A stretch of DNA of 64,000 bases, from assembly GCA_037102815.1 (NCBI GenBank), contig BTPP01000001.1, forward strand, positions 5,419,001 to 5,483,000, read 5' to 3'. The first letter of the stretch is position 1. The number at the start of each line of letters is the position of its first letter. This document shows positions 32,602 to 44,191 of the stretch, piece after piece. The stretch is from Neurospora intermedia. Its lineage: Eukaryota > Ascomycota > Sordariomycetes > Sordariales > Sordariaceae. The notes below the pieces were generated by a model. The model worked only from the letters and a program-made list of their open reading frames with translations. It was not told the origin of the DNA and did no database searches. The position numbers and the translations under genes were made by a program.

Positions 32602-33346
32602 TCCTATTTCGACGATCAACAGACACTGACAACGGATCAACGAAGTTGCTGTCGCGTGCCAATGACAGAGGTTGGGAGTGCTCAAGCTACCAGCCGTATG
32701 GTTCTTAGGTTCGACCCGGGTTCAGTTTCCGGCGTTGTCCATCAGTGGCTTTCCGAGGCAGACCGCTCGGGACTCAATCCGTCTCGCATCCCAAGCCGTC
32801 TGGTGTGGTCTCCGCCTTCGACCCCGGATCGACTACCCGAAACGTTCGGCCATTTAGCGCAAAAGCTTGACATCCTCGAACTGGAGGGAGAATAAGAGAA
32901 ATGCATAGCGGGCGGTGATAGGTCCAACCCGGCCTGTGAGGCCTGACACGTGTTGACTCTTCTACGGCGGGCCCCCATCAAACCCACAAAGCTAGGCCAA
33001 AGGGATCAACTGGCAACCTGTCGGACTGTCAAAGCCAAGGTGCGTGCTATGATGGCATAGCCCGAAAAAACGGGGGCCGCCGTTCGTGTCACGACATGAG
33101 CAGCTCAAAACGGGTGCCATGTGGGTGGAACGGTCAAGGAAAGTAGGTAAGATGAAGTGAGGCAAAGAAAGCGGTCTGGGTACGTAGGTATCCTATCCTA
33201 TCCTCTCGATTATCCAGGGTTGGAAACTGTGACCGAGGAGATTGAAGCAGATAACGAAGGCTACGTGATAGCAACGAGTAAGGATACCGATCTAGGATAT
33301 CTATCTAAACAGGCCCGAAGATGGTACTCACATCCACCCCAACATT
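32602..33346. other. Intergenic DNA
   Basis: No gene, RNA or mobile element could be supported. Short frames lack family signatures. Confidence 0.5.
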
Positions 33347-33393
33347 GACCGACCGACCGACCGACCGACCGACTGACCGACCGACCGACCGAC
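33347..33393 (+). repeat. (GACC)n tetranucleotide microsatellite
   Basis: About eleven units of GACC, with one GACT variant near 33371 and a degenerate right end. Confidence 0.9.
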
Positions 33394-35464
33394 GGCCGAT
33401 TTGTCAGTCAGATTGTCAAACTTACAAAGCTAATACTCGTCAGGTACCTGCACCTCGTGACCGGCACTTAAACACCCGAACTAAGCTCCCGCCCAAAAGC
33501 CTATGATAGGCTCCAGAAGACGCGGAGGCCTTCTCCCTCGCTTCTACACCGAAGTCGAGAAGCCGACGGTGTGGTTTTCGGCTTGCCCGATCCGTGATCT
33601 TCCTAGACTAAACAAGTTCAGCTTCGCTGTTGGCGTAGTCAGGAACTCAGCGTGTTAGTCCGGGCTGACGCGATAGCTAGGACGGTACTTGGCAAAAAAA
33701 AGCAATCGTGGCACGACGACAGTGATCAGAACCGTTGATGCTTATCCACATTCAGTTCGATTGGGTTAGGTTAAGACTTGGAGCCTGAGCTTTGATAGGT
33801 CAATTCCCCGATGGGACCCTGGGTGGATACTGGATGGGACTGCCTACGGGAGATCTTGAGGGCTGAACCAACTGAATGGGTTTTGAGTCGCCTTTTGGGG
33901 ACATAGTTGCGGGTGGTGGCGGGTAGGGAGGTGGGATGGTTCCGTCGATGGGGGCGGGGATGGGGATGGCTGCAATGAAGTCAATTGAGTAACCGGTGGA
34001 GGCTTATGCATAGTAGGTATACGCAGAACTAGCTTACTAAGGGCCAGATGGGGAGATCCAGGGGTTGAGTTTACGGTAGGCGGTGACATCCCTCTCTCTT
34101 GTCAGGACTCAGGGACGGAACGGAAAAGCGGAAGAGCGGAAGAGACAGATGGATGTAACCGGTTGAGCATGTGAAAAGGATTGACGAAGTGGGTTCATAT
34201 AGGAAGGCGGTCACGTTTAAGAGAAGAGGAGAAGATGTAGGGAGTCGATAGTTTGAGTTGGAAAATGAAAGGGTATGTTACTTTCGGAGTTTCTTCTGCG
34301 TTCAGATCCGGAAGAGACTGGACAGATAGGATAGTGGAATATAGGTTGAGGCCCTGTTGACCTACCATCTAGACCTGTTGGTTTACGGTACGACATCACG
34401 AACGGGGGAAGATAACCAGAGCCGGATGTTCGGGTCATTGGACCAGGTACTGTGTGAGAGAGATCCTGCAGAGGGCAGTTGAATGCCGCTTTTGGGTTGT
34501 CAATCTAGTAAAGAGTCGATGGAGCAGGCTACAAGAAGGGAGCTTTTATGAAGATGGTCATTCAGACAAAGCTAAGAGGTACGAAAGATACTCCTCACGC
34601 AGGAGTCGTCGTCCGGCATAGGAGCTTCGCTCGAGGAGAAATGGTAAGAAAGCTTCAGAATATCTGACCCAAGTCAGAAAAAGTGAAGGGAAACAGAAAA
34701 GTCATCGAGTAACCTACCTGCTTGAAATCTCTTCACTTTGTGTTCGTGGTCCTGGACGACATAACCCCATGGTGAGCTCCAACGGAGTAAAAAGGTAGTA
34801 GGACCGTATTAGTTAATAGATGATGATAGAAGCTCACGTACCTATCATGTAGTCACAATTACATGGGTTTCTTCGCGTCCTGGAAATAATGCTTGTTGAG
34901 TTACGATGTTTTGTTGACACCTTGGATTAATTAGCCTCAATGCCTTTTTTCCGTTGTGGTAGCTGTCAATAAGATTTCCAGACACCGGCAAAGACTGTGC
35001 GCTTTATGTGATCTAACCAATCGTTGGTATCAGTTTTCTCTGCTTCAAGCTTACGTATCTTTACCTTTCTGAATATTGTTGTCGTATATCCCTCCAGTTA
35101 AGATATGAGATCGAGTGTCTACATCCAGCTCTGTCGTATGAACATTCGTCTCTGCCCTAGGACTGGACCCCTCTCACATGTGACATGATTATTTAAGAAA
35201 GTGCGAGTTTCCAGGTAGTGATACCGGGTTACGCCTTCCTCTCCGCTATGCTTCCCATTTTTTGGCAACGACATCTAAATTTTTGGAGCAAGTCTGTAGT
35301 CGCACCTCCCCGGTTCGAGACAGTCAGACTGTCGTACTTTCCTTTGGGACTTTCTCGTCCCATCATGCCAGTCCCGGCAGTTTTACTTTTCAACGACTAC
35401 GGCAGCTAATTTACTAGTCGTTCTAACCGCAACTCTTCCAATCCTCTTGCTGATCCAGTCTCTC
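33394..35464. other. Intergenic region 3' of the metallophosphoesterase gene
   Basis: No gene could be supported. Two minus-strand frames with true ATGs (34438-34217 and 34089-33844) are short, Pro/Ser-rich and without known domains. They might be exons of a species-specific gene, but no consistent splicing was found. Confidence 0.45.
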
Positions 35465-36949
35465 CTAACAATCTTGACTCTCCTCACAAACCGGTAACTC
35501 CAAATCCACAACCACCGGCTTATGAAACTTCTTGCCTCCCACATGAGGATAATTGCTCGCCAAAATCGCGCAGTTAACCACACACGTTTCCTTTCGTCCT
35601 TTTCTTCCTCCTCTTGACTTACCAATCACGGTGCCAACGTCAACCCAGTCTAGTCTCCCGCTTCCTTCTCCACGACTGCGACCCGTCAGGTCAACCAAAC
35701 TGATCTTCCCTGACTTTGGATCCGGGCTTGGGTCCGTCCATTTCTCTGTTGTGGACTCTATCCATCCTATTTCACCATCATCTTCCATTCCCATTCCCAT
35801 TGAAACAGAAGCGGAAGGAGACGAGACTGGTGACCACCGAACCCTTTCAGCCCCCCTTGCGCGATGTACATGCCCGCAGACGTGCAGTCTTGGTCGAACG
35901 ACTGATAAGCGTTGGAGGAGGGAGTGGCAGCCTAGATGTCGGTCTGTCTCTGTTTTTGTTTCTGCTTCTTCCCCTCCAGTCACTCCAGTTTTTGAGGGCG
36001 AGGGGCCGTCGTCTGACCCGTCTGACCCGCGGACGACACCAAGGTCGCAGTGTCCGTAGGGAGGTGTATGCGTCACGAGGATATCAGTATCTGGAGGGAT
36101 GGAGGACCAGATTTCTTTGGCAGAGATGGAACTCGAAATGGGCGAGAAGTGTGATCGTGAACCAGATCTGCCGGTTTCTTTTTCAGGGTTGGATTGACTA
36201 CCAGACTTGATCTCCGTGCTGACTGTCCTACTGTCTCCATTTTCTTGGTTTGGGCATCTCGCGCGATTCGGATCGTTCTCAGCCCTCTCATACCCAAACG
36301 CCCACTTTTCTCCAAGTCCAGGAGTCCTAGGGCTTCCAAATACTTTGAACTTTGTTTTCGGCCCCTTTGGGTTCGAAAGCTTGATCTCAGCAGACTGATG
36401 CCGGAGATAGGTGATTGATGGGCCGTGAGCCTCAAAGAGAGATAGACACTCTTTTGGGTTGGGCAGGGATTGGTTATGGAAGTGGCAGAATTCTGGAGAG
36501 AGGGCTTGGTGCTGGGAAGAATCGGAAGATGAAGCCGGGTCCAGGGCCTTGTCGTGGTTTCCTGTTGAGTGAACAAAGGTGAGTGTCCGTTTCTTTGGCT
36601 AACTAGGGGTAGCTGAGGGTGAGGACTGATAAGAGACATACCGGCAATGACCACCTTGGCTTCAAAGTCGGCTTTTTCTAGCCATCGGATTGCCTTGGTG
36701 AGCTGTTTGTGATCAGTGTCAGTTTGGCGAAATGAGTGACAAATTTGCCAAATGTTTATAAGGTTAACTTGGGAAAAACATAGTAACCATTACCTCTGAG
36801 AGACTACCTTGATTTGTCAAGTCACCTGCATGGATAAGAACGTCACCCTTGGGCAGTTTGATTGTGCAATTGTGGATGTCGCTGATGCAAACTATTCTTG
36901 TTCGTCTCGTTCGTCTCGTTGGACGTTGATCGGAGGGGGAGCTATTCAT
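35465..36949 (-). CDS. Calcineurin-like metallophosphoesterase
   Basis: Three exons on the minus strand, 36949-36794, 36702-36642 and 36561-35465, give 437 residues. Introns are 91 and 80 nt; the second splits the glycine codon of the GNHD motif. All metal-site motifs of the family are in order: DIH (24-26), GDLTN (42-46), GNHD (73-76), VTHTPPYGHCD, and CGHVH. This pattern fits the fungal Ser/Thr phosphatase-like proteins related to animal MPPED1/MPPED2. The protein is probably cytosolic, since no signal peptide is seen. Acidic and Ser/Gly-rich inserts separate motifs in the second half. Substrate is unknown. The ATG at 36949 is followed by a basic RRTRRTR stretch directly before the first strand. 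Confidence 0.85.
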
Positions 36950-39289
36950 TCTTAACAGCTAACAAAAGCCGTGCCGACTTGTTTAGATTATCAGACGATG
37001 CGATAACATTTCAAGATGAGACGAGCTTCGGTTCAGAATCCTACCTCTAGGGTGTGTCAAAAGTCGATGGAATTTATCGATTGGCGTTTTGAAACTTGTG
37101 CATTCTTTGGATACAATGGATGACTGGGACGAAGATATGGTTTCAACGCCAGAGTTGAGTTAAGTCGCACTGGAAAGAAACCTCCAGCATAAAATCAAGT
37201 GACTTGGCACGTGCTAGTTGACCCAGAAATCAAGAACTCAAATACCATTGTACTTTTGGGAAAGGAAGGAGCTTTCTCATGCTTCATTCCATATGTTGGG
37301 AGGCCAGATGTCACTTGAGTACCATCCCAAAGTTAACGAATAGCTTTCCCTGGAAGAACACCGAATTGTCCTCTCGTTACAGAAGCTCTGCGCAATTCCT
37401 CCGTTAAAGCTCATCATAGTCACTCCTTTGCGGTCAACGCCTGGTACCACCAACCATCGGTCTCTACCAACCGCTTCAAGGCCCAAAAAGTAACTCTGAA
37501 ACTGATTCCATATTCAGTCTTACGGTGTTCATCCACACCGGCTGAATCTATATGTGCCGTGACTGGAGTCATTGACATCTCAGGATTTTTCAACGCGCCC
37601 TGTGGCCTCTTTGCAGAAAGAGAGATTCACTTGTATGACCTTGCCTGGGTAACAGCACCTAGCCCTGTGAAGAAGACAATCGCATATCTCTCAAGGTTCC
37701 TGTAGGCAAATTGTAGCCTAAGATCTAGGGGAGAATGAGCACCAGAACTCGGCCCATCTGGTACACAAACTTGGTGACCAAGTTTCCGACCCAGGCTCAA
37801 ATGACAGCGGAATGGCTATTCTCTCCGTGAGCCTTCAACGCCCAAGAAGCGACCAGCTTCCCCTGAACATGACCGCTCCACAGCACCATCCATGACGACT
37901 CGGCTGTTTACCCGTGCCTCACTTGAGCGGGATAAGGCTATAGAGCATGACATGCAGCGGCATCTCCGTCGAGAATGGCATCTGAAGCCCCCAACTTTGG
38001 GGGCAAGACATTGAGGCTACTGTGCTGATGACATGACTTCCCACCCCCACGTGCTTCTTCTTTCCGCAGGGCTGCATGGCATTCGCGGGAGAGGGTCGGC
38101 AATTGGATACTGTTATTGCATCCTTCCCGAGCTAAGACTTGGAATTAGCAGAGCCGCTCGCTCGATACTGAGTAAGAAAAGGGGGGGCGCCGTCATCACA
38201 TCTCGGGTGTAGGGCCAGGCAGCCAGCCGTATTGAAGTGGCCTGGTTGGGCTGGGTGGGGGGCCGCAATGGAAGGGAGAAAGACCTGCTGAGTCTACATA
38301 TGTGGTGAATATGAAGTTGCGGTGAAAATGCTGTCGAGTCGGTCTCTTTGACGCCTGTCAGGCGTGGCAGGACTTTTTGCTGATTAAGAATGAAAAAGAT
38401 GTCTTGCAGACAGCCAGCTTTGTGTCATGTGTTGGATTATTCAACCCACGCCTACCTGTTCGAACCTCAAAGAGACCCCCACACCTCGGTCTTCTTAAAT
38501 GCTGTGTAGCCTGGAAATGCACCTCATGTCTTCCGATAATGCCACTCTGGCTTGTGTTACCCCGAATGTAGATGTTCAGGGTGGAATGAGATCAGTCTAG
38601 CAAAGTCCGAGATACAAAAAGGGTTGATATGTTGTTGCGGGAGTGAAAGTTGTTCTTCAAGGTAAGCAAAGACTGAGTGGAACGGAAATTGTTAGTGCAG
38701 GCGCCAACGAACAGAAAGTGGAAGGTTGCAATTGGAAAGGGGGCAGTGCTCGGCAGTGATGTCCATCTCTGACTCGGTGGCTTTAACACCTATTTTGAGG
38801 GCGAAATGGCAGCCTACCACGCACAGGCGCATTAGTTGACCACATTGAGTCAACTCTTGTATTGATATACTATGTACTCCGGGGATGCCGGAGGCACGGA
38901 GAGGGAAACGGAGTTCATGTTGACGTAGGTTTGTATGGTAGTGCCCCGTACCGGGGGACGGGCCGGGGGTTGAAGTCGGGGGCCGTTAGGTAGGTACCTT
39001 TGGCGACCCCCACAACGCCGGCGGCTCCTGTCCAGGCGGCTTCCACTTCAACGAAACACCGAACAATTTGAACTCTTCTAGGTTTGTACGCCGTAAGCAA
39101 CCGGCAACACCTACCGAATGCGCCGCCGCGGTCGGTTCCCCAGCGGCAGAGGCCACCCGAGTGCCGCAATCTCGTCATCAACATACATACAGTACATACA
39201 CGAGAATTATCCTCGGTCAGCCGTCTATTAGCCAAGGGTATTCGAGTTGCTAGTGACTCGGTGTGCGTGGTGCCAAGTGCCTCCTTTCT
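36950..39289. other. Gene-poor intergenic region
   Basis: Left end is the promoter side of the phosphoesterase gene. It contains a perfect 9+1+9-bp inverted repeat at 37767-37785, a small GC-rich hairpin at 37987-38004 and a TAGGTACCT motif at 38991. No supported gene is present. Confidence 0.5.
37767..37785. repeat. Perfect 19-bp inverted repeat
   Basis: Arms of nine bases (AAACTTGGT and ACCAAGTTT) surround one central base. It could be a dimeric transcription-factor site or chance. Confidence 0.6.
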
Positions 39290-39900
39290 TTAACCGGCAG
39301 GTGACGAGTTGGTGATGAGAAGGAGGTGGCAGAGAACTGCAAAGCAGAGGCACAAAAGAAGCAGACGGAAGCTGCGGAAGGCGTGTTCTAGCGTCTCATC
39401 CATCCACGCAACTGGGATCCAATCACCCTTTTCAGCATCCTTCTGGAAGATGTCTGGTGGCAGGAGAGCAGCCGTTGAGGTTCGGACTTTAGGCCATTCG
39501 AGTGGAATAAGTCCTATCTGGGAATCCGGCATCTTGATGATTGCATAATCCCCAATTGGCAGTTGATAGGGAAGCTTCGTCTTCTCCGGACCATTGAGAG
39601 CTCGAACCGAAATCCTGCCAATGCCATTGATGCTATCTTCAAACAAAAGTACCGCCGAAGAACACGCCAATCTCAGGGTCCAGGTACATACACATCAATA
39701 GTCCATGTCGCTGACAGGCAAAGAGCGGCTTTGTACGGCACCCATGTTTGAACGATGACTGTAGCACCCACACATTTTCGGCGTGACGACTTGGTTGGAA
39801 GCCGCCAAATGCATCCACATAGCCACCGTTCCTGACAAAGAAGTCTGATGCTCGACTGCGTTGTAAGCAACATGGAAAGAAGCGAGCCATGTGTGGACGT
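39290..39900 (-). pseudogene. Coding-like fragment with C-terminal hydrophobic segment
   Basis: The minus-strand frame 39670-39290 has no ATG but looks coding: it reads SSAVLLFEDSINGIGRISVR, GDYAIIKMPDSQIGLIPLEW and ends with a hydrophobic stretch LLLLCLCFAVLCHLLL and a short tail, like a tail-anchored protein. Upstream, to about 39900, other frames look coding-like but are interrupted (for instance TWTIDVYVPGP followed by TGA). No intron was found that restores one frame convincingly. The family is not recognised. It may be a decayed gene or the end of a multi-exon species-specific gene. Confidence 0.25.
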
Positions 39901-40676
39901 TACCCGACGGCGCGGTCTGGTGGAGTGAACAACCTCAATGTCTACCGAGTCACATCGCTCAATTCGCTGGACTCGGCGTCTCAGGGGCCTATCAAAATCC
40001 TCGCAGCACCTGTGTATCGTGGACTCAGCCCTACAGTTACTGCAGCGTCATTCAGTCTTCCCGTTACATCGCGGCCGCCTGCCCTTCAGCTCTGACAACC
40101 CCCAAATGGAAGCCTTGAAGCCTTGGCTAGGGGATTCTTCTCGGTTCGTATCTACTATTAGCGATACTCTGACCGAATTTGTACAACATCCGGTGAACAC
40201 AGGCCACTCAAAAGAGACGACACTTCGACGAGGCCCTGAACAGCCTTGTGGGACTACTTAGGTACATACTTGCAAGAGCGGATCTACTTCGCTTAGAGCC
40301 TTTCTCTTGGATCAAATCTGGGTGCCTTCGCTTGTACCCCTTGACACATGGAAGCCTAAACTACGAGGTTCTATTTCCTAGACACCTTCGGGGGGGCTGT
40401 GACTACTAACCCCGTACCACCAGATTGACGATACAACATGGTCTTGCTCAGAAACGCACCAGTCAACCCCCATACACCGGGCGTAGGCATGCTTGATGAC
40501 GGACCTCAGATCCGTTTCCTTATGTCATGCGTAGACACCGCGGACCGCTGCGGCGCTTGGGGGCCCAGTACCTACCCCCAAGGTGCTTCCTAGCCGAGAT
40601 GGCTTACTCCGGGAATGGCCTCAAGCTGGCCTCGAGCCAAAACGCAGTTGCCTGTTTCTCGGTGTTTCCTATTGCC

Positions 40677-40684
40677 CTATTTAA
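40677..40684 (+). promoter_or_regulatory. TATA-like element of the GRSGYNK-repeat gene
   Basis: CTATTTAA lies about 235 bp upstream of the start codon. The distance would imply a leader of about 200 nt containing the 26-bp tandem duplication. Confidence 0.35.
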
Positions 40685-40761
40685 GACCTTGGATGTGCCC
40701 GAATTATGAGGCTGTTCTTTCTTCTCAGCATCAGCTTCAGCATCAATCACCATCACCAGCA

Positions 40762-40813
40762 TCCAGCTTAAAGACATATATCACCATTCCAGCTTAAAGA
40801 CATATATCACCAC
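40762..40813 (+). repeat. 26-bp tandem duplication
   Basis: Two adjacent 26-bp units (40762-40787 and 40788-40813) differ only in the last base. Each contains GCTTAAAGACATATATCACC. They lie 100-150 bp before the start codon at 40915, in leader or promoter. Confidence 0.9.
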
Positions 40814-40914
40814 CCCAGCTTCCAACAACCTTTCAAAGCTTCAAGCTATATAGACACTCTTTACTCTCACCCCTACAACATCCTCTCACCACACACACAA
40901 GATAATCTACTACA

Positions 40915-41229
40915 ATGGCTGCCATGGGATCCTCCACTACTACCCGCTGCCCCGTCGCCTACGGCCGCTCTGGCTACAACAAGGACGGCGACGATGAGGA
41001 GAAAGACAAGAAGAACCTCATCAACTTTGGTCGTTCCGGCTACAACAAGGACGGTGACGACGACGAGGAGAACAAGTTCCGCAACTTTGGCCGCTCTGGC
41101 TACAACAAGTGAGTACTTTACCCAAACTACAATCACAACTTGATTGATTCTGAGATGGACGATGACTAACAAAGACTCTCTCTCTCTCTTTCCAGGGGCG
41201 ATGATGGCGATGATGAGGAGCAGAAGTAA
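40915..41229 (+). CDS. Small protein of three [YF]GRSGYNK repeats, function unknown
   Basis: Two exons, 40915-41108 and 41196-41229, with an 87-nt intron (GTGAGT donor, CTAAC branch point, CT-rich tract), give 75 residues. After a short Ser/Thr-rich start (residues 1-15) come three modules starting at Y16, F38 and F58. Each has the core [YF]GRSGYNK followed by an acidic Asp/Gly/Glu stretch; the first two linkers end in Lys/Asn-rich residues before the next core. The repeat spacing is 22 then 20 residues. The intron falls inside the codon of the last K of the third core. There is no signal peptide, membrane segment or KR/RR kexin site. I do not recognise the family. The start codon context and a TATA-like element suggest a well-expressed gene, but no expression data are available. 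Confidence 0.75.
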
Positions 41230-41838
41230 ATCTGAACACTTCTGATTCTTCTTCTTCTTCTTCACACATTCGCACAATTTGTTTTGATACTTGTACAAGA
41301 ACAATACCGGCAACGGTACCTTCGAATTGCATCTTTGGGAGTTAGTCGGAGTTTTGGGTGGGGTGTTCTGATAGAGGCATCTTTTTCTGGGTATGTGGAG
41401 GAAAGACAGAAAGGGAAGCTACTTTTAAGGGTAAAGCATTGGTTGTGGAGTTCAAGGGGTTTTTTGTTCGACGGGAGTTTTATATTTGGGCAGTGGCGGC
41501 TGAATGCGATCCTGATGATGCAAAGTGGTTTTCACATATTCATGGGGTGCATGGTTTTGGGGTTTGGATTCTTCTTCCCTCTGTTTTACTTCAGCTTTTC
41601 CAAGTCCTTTTTCCCTACATTTTCTTCAAAGTGTCATAGACTAGACTTTACAGTCCTCGTAAGGCCCATGCAAACAGCTTGGAGGATATAATGGCAGTCG
41701 TAGAGAGGAAGGACAAAAGCGCTATAGAGACGAATAGACTTTAGCATATATTATTCTTTATGCTGATTTAACTGACAACTCAGTCATACACTGTCCTGAT
41801 CCCACCACCATCCGTTCTACCCAACTCCCACCGTCAGC
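41230..41838. other. Convergent intergenic region repeat-protein gene / mss1
   Basis: It begins with a CTT trinucleotide run at 41246-41263 in the 3' UTR of the repeat-protein gene. Open frames at 41284-41691 have no recognisable domain. No RNA gene was seen. Confidence 0.5.
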
Positions 41839-43750
41839 CTACTTTCCAACACAAAACTTCTCGAAAATAACCCCCAACACCTCTTCCACATCCCCCGCCT
41901 CTCCCTTCCCTGTGATGGCAGCCAACCTCCCCGCAGCCACCCTCAAGTGTTCCGCTGCCAGTACGATATCCGCTTCCACTTCCTCTCCCGTAGTACCCCC
42001 TTCGACAATAAGCGGGTTCGGGTTCGCCTCAGCCATGAAATCCTCTAGCGCATCTCTACATTGGCCAAGCAACTCATTCTGCCTCGCCGTGACGCCCAGT
42101 AAGTGCTCCATGTCTTGCGGAATGGCGGTCAGCTCAGCGAAGGAAGAGGAGAGGCGGGAAATTAGGTGGTGAATTTTGCCTGGGTCTGTGTCGTCGACGC
42201 CCCCGGAGCGTTGCTCAGCGGTTCGGCAGGAGATCAGGATCGGGTCTTGGGATCTGAGGGGAGAGTCTTCAGGGAGAGCGGTGGAGAGGACGTCGGTTTT
42301 GAAGGACTGGATTAATTGAGCCAGGACGGAGGAAGGGACGGTCTCGGATTTGTTGATCACTAGGAGAGATTCTGGTGCGGATGAGGCGAGGTCGAGGGTT
42401 GAGAGATCGTAGTTTAGGCGGTAGCCCTCGACTCCGTTGGGATGGGGTTCGACAGAAGCCAAAACAATAATGACATCAGAATCCAGAGCCTTCTGTCTTG
42501 CCCGACGGATACCCTCCTCTTCGATCTTGCCGATTGGCGCTTCCTTCTCTTCAGCAGGCAAAAGCGACGAGCGGGTGCGAATGCCCGCTGTGTCGGCAAA
42601 CGAACACAAGTACCCACGAATATCCAGACTAGCTTCGACAATATCTCTCGTCGTTCCCGCCTCAGAAGACACGATACTTGCCTCCCTGCCAACGATCAAG
42701 TTCATCAAGCTGCTCTTTCCCACATTGGGCGGACCAAGCAGGGCGATGCGGATGCCGTTGCGAAGCAATTCGCTCCGCTGGCTGCCCAGCTCGTGCAGCT
42801 TGATGGAATGCAAAATCTCTTTGACGAGGCGAGTCACGTTCGTCAGCAGCTCGGTAGGCGACTCGTCAAAGTGCTGGTCTTCGCTAAAGTCGATCAGGGC
42901 TTCGATTTCGCCCCTGGCCAGGAGTAGCTGCTCACGCCAGGACTCGTACGTCTTGCCCAACACTCCCGAGGTGCCGCGGATGGCGGCCCGTCGCTGCTGT
43001 TCGGTTTCCGCGGAGAGAGTGTCGCCGAGCGCTTCGACTTGGGCGAGGTCTAGTCGGTTGTTGAGAAAGGCGCGCTTGGTGAACTCGCCTTGCTCGGCGT
43101 AGCGGATGGTACTCGAAGAAGTGGACTTGGGAATGGCGGAGAGAACGGCCTTGACGGTGGCTGGGCCACCATGCACGTGCAGCTCGAGGACGTCCTCGCC
43201 TGTGACGGTTTTGGGACCGGGGAAGTACAGGACCAGAGCGTCGGTGTCGAGGACGTTGTTGGCGTTAGCTGCTGATGGTGATGAGCCATCTTTGCCAGGT
43301 TTGGTGGGCTCGGTCAGGGTGCGCACGGCGGCGTATCTGGGTTTGGGAATGAGTTTGGTGGGACATAGTGAGTTGTAGACCTTTGCTTGGTGTTAGTCGT
43401 GTGAGGAGCGGGTGAAAGTGTTTGGCGTGGGAAGGGTTGTTTACATCAAGACATCCGGGTCCCGAAATACGGATTACGGCTATCCCAGCTCTTCCTGACC
43501 CTGATGAGAGGGCATAGATGGTGTCGTTGGTGAGAAAGGGCAGAGTTGAGTCTCTAGGATCCCCACCTTGACCCTTACTCCCAGAGACAGCGTCAAAGGC
43601 AAACGCCCTACGGCCAAACTCATGATAGCTTCTTGCTATGCGGATAAGACATGATGCTGGCTGCTGCTGCCGTGATCGTAGTGCACAAGAAGTGACGCGG
43701 GAGCCTCCCGGCCGGTGGAGAGCAGCTCGTCTTAGCGCATGGCGGAACAT
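41839..43750 (-). CDS. mss1: Mitochondrial tRNA modification GTPase (MnmE/Mss1)
   Basis: Two exons on the minus strand, 43750-43445 and 43380-41839, with a 64-nt intron, give 615 residues. The start is the ATG at 43750; the frame upstream has only TTG. The N-terminus (MFRHALRRAAL...) is Arg-rich and acid-free for over 40 residues, a mitochondrial presequence. The MnmE N-domain begins at about 72 (NDTIYALSSGSGRAGIAVIR). The G domain has the P-loop GPPNVGKS (318-325), SSEAGTTRD, DTAGIR, and NKSE as the G4 motif. The protein ends FCVGK, the C-terminal Cys motif needed for activity in MnmE. With Mto1 (MnmG) it installs the wobble-uridine C5 taurinomethyl/carboxymethylaminomethyl group on mitochondrial tRNAs. 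The gene is divergent from mak16. Confidence 0.94.
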
Positions 43751-44191
43751 TGACCTCAACCAAAAGACATGAATTCACCCAAGTGATGTCTTCAGCGGAG
43801 AGATGTCACTGAGAAAGAGATGCCCTGTCCTGGTGAACCTTCTCCCTTCGACGGCAGCTTGAATAAACAGCCCCCCCTGCAACAAGAGCGAGTGCCAAGA
43901 CCTTTGAGCAGCCACTCTCAAGGTATCGCTGTAAGATGATTGGCTGTGACCCCAAAGCTGCTGGGATGTCCAGCGATTGCACGGACCACATCGACCGCAT
44001 CAAAAGTTCAGAAAGATCCATTTCTAAATTTTTATCGGGCAACCGCAGCCACGCCTGTGTCTTCTCCATCTCCTCGTACACACGACCTGCTCCTGCTCCC
44101 TTCTTCGAGAATTTGACCTTTCTTTTTCAACACAACGTCAATTCGAAGATACCCCGACAATCAGAAGGCGACTAGATCAACCACAGTCAAC
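43751..44191. promoter_or_regulatory. Shared divergent promoter mss1 / mak16
   Basis: Only 441 bp separate the start codons of two divergent genes, so both promoters and leaders must lie here and may share elements. No clear TATA box was seen. Confidence 0.6.

Larger units (their letters stand above)
39901..40914. other. Promoter region of the GRSGYNK-repeat gene
   Basis: No other gene is seen. The right part contains a TATA-like element at about 40677-40684 and a 26-bp tandem duplication at 40762-40813 before the small repeat-protein gene. Confidence 0.5.

Noticed and set aside
32700-32730. tRNA B-box-like sequence GGTTCGACCC
   Set aside because: Flanking bases do not pair as a T stem and no acceptor stem was found.
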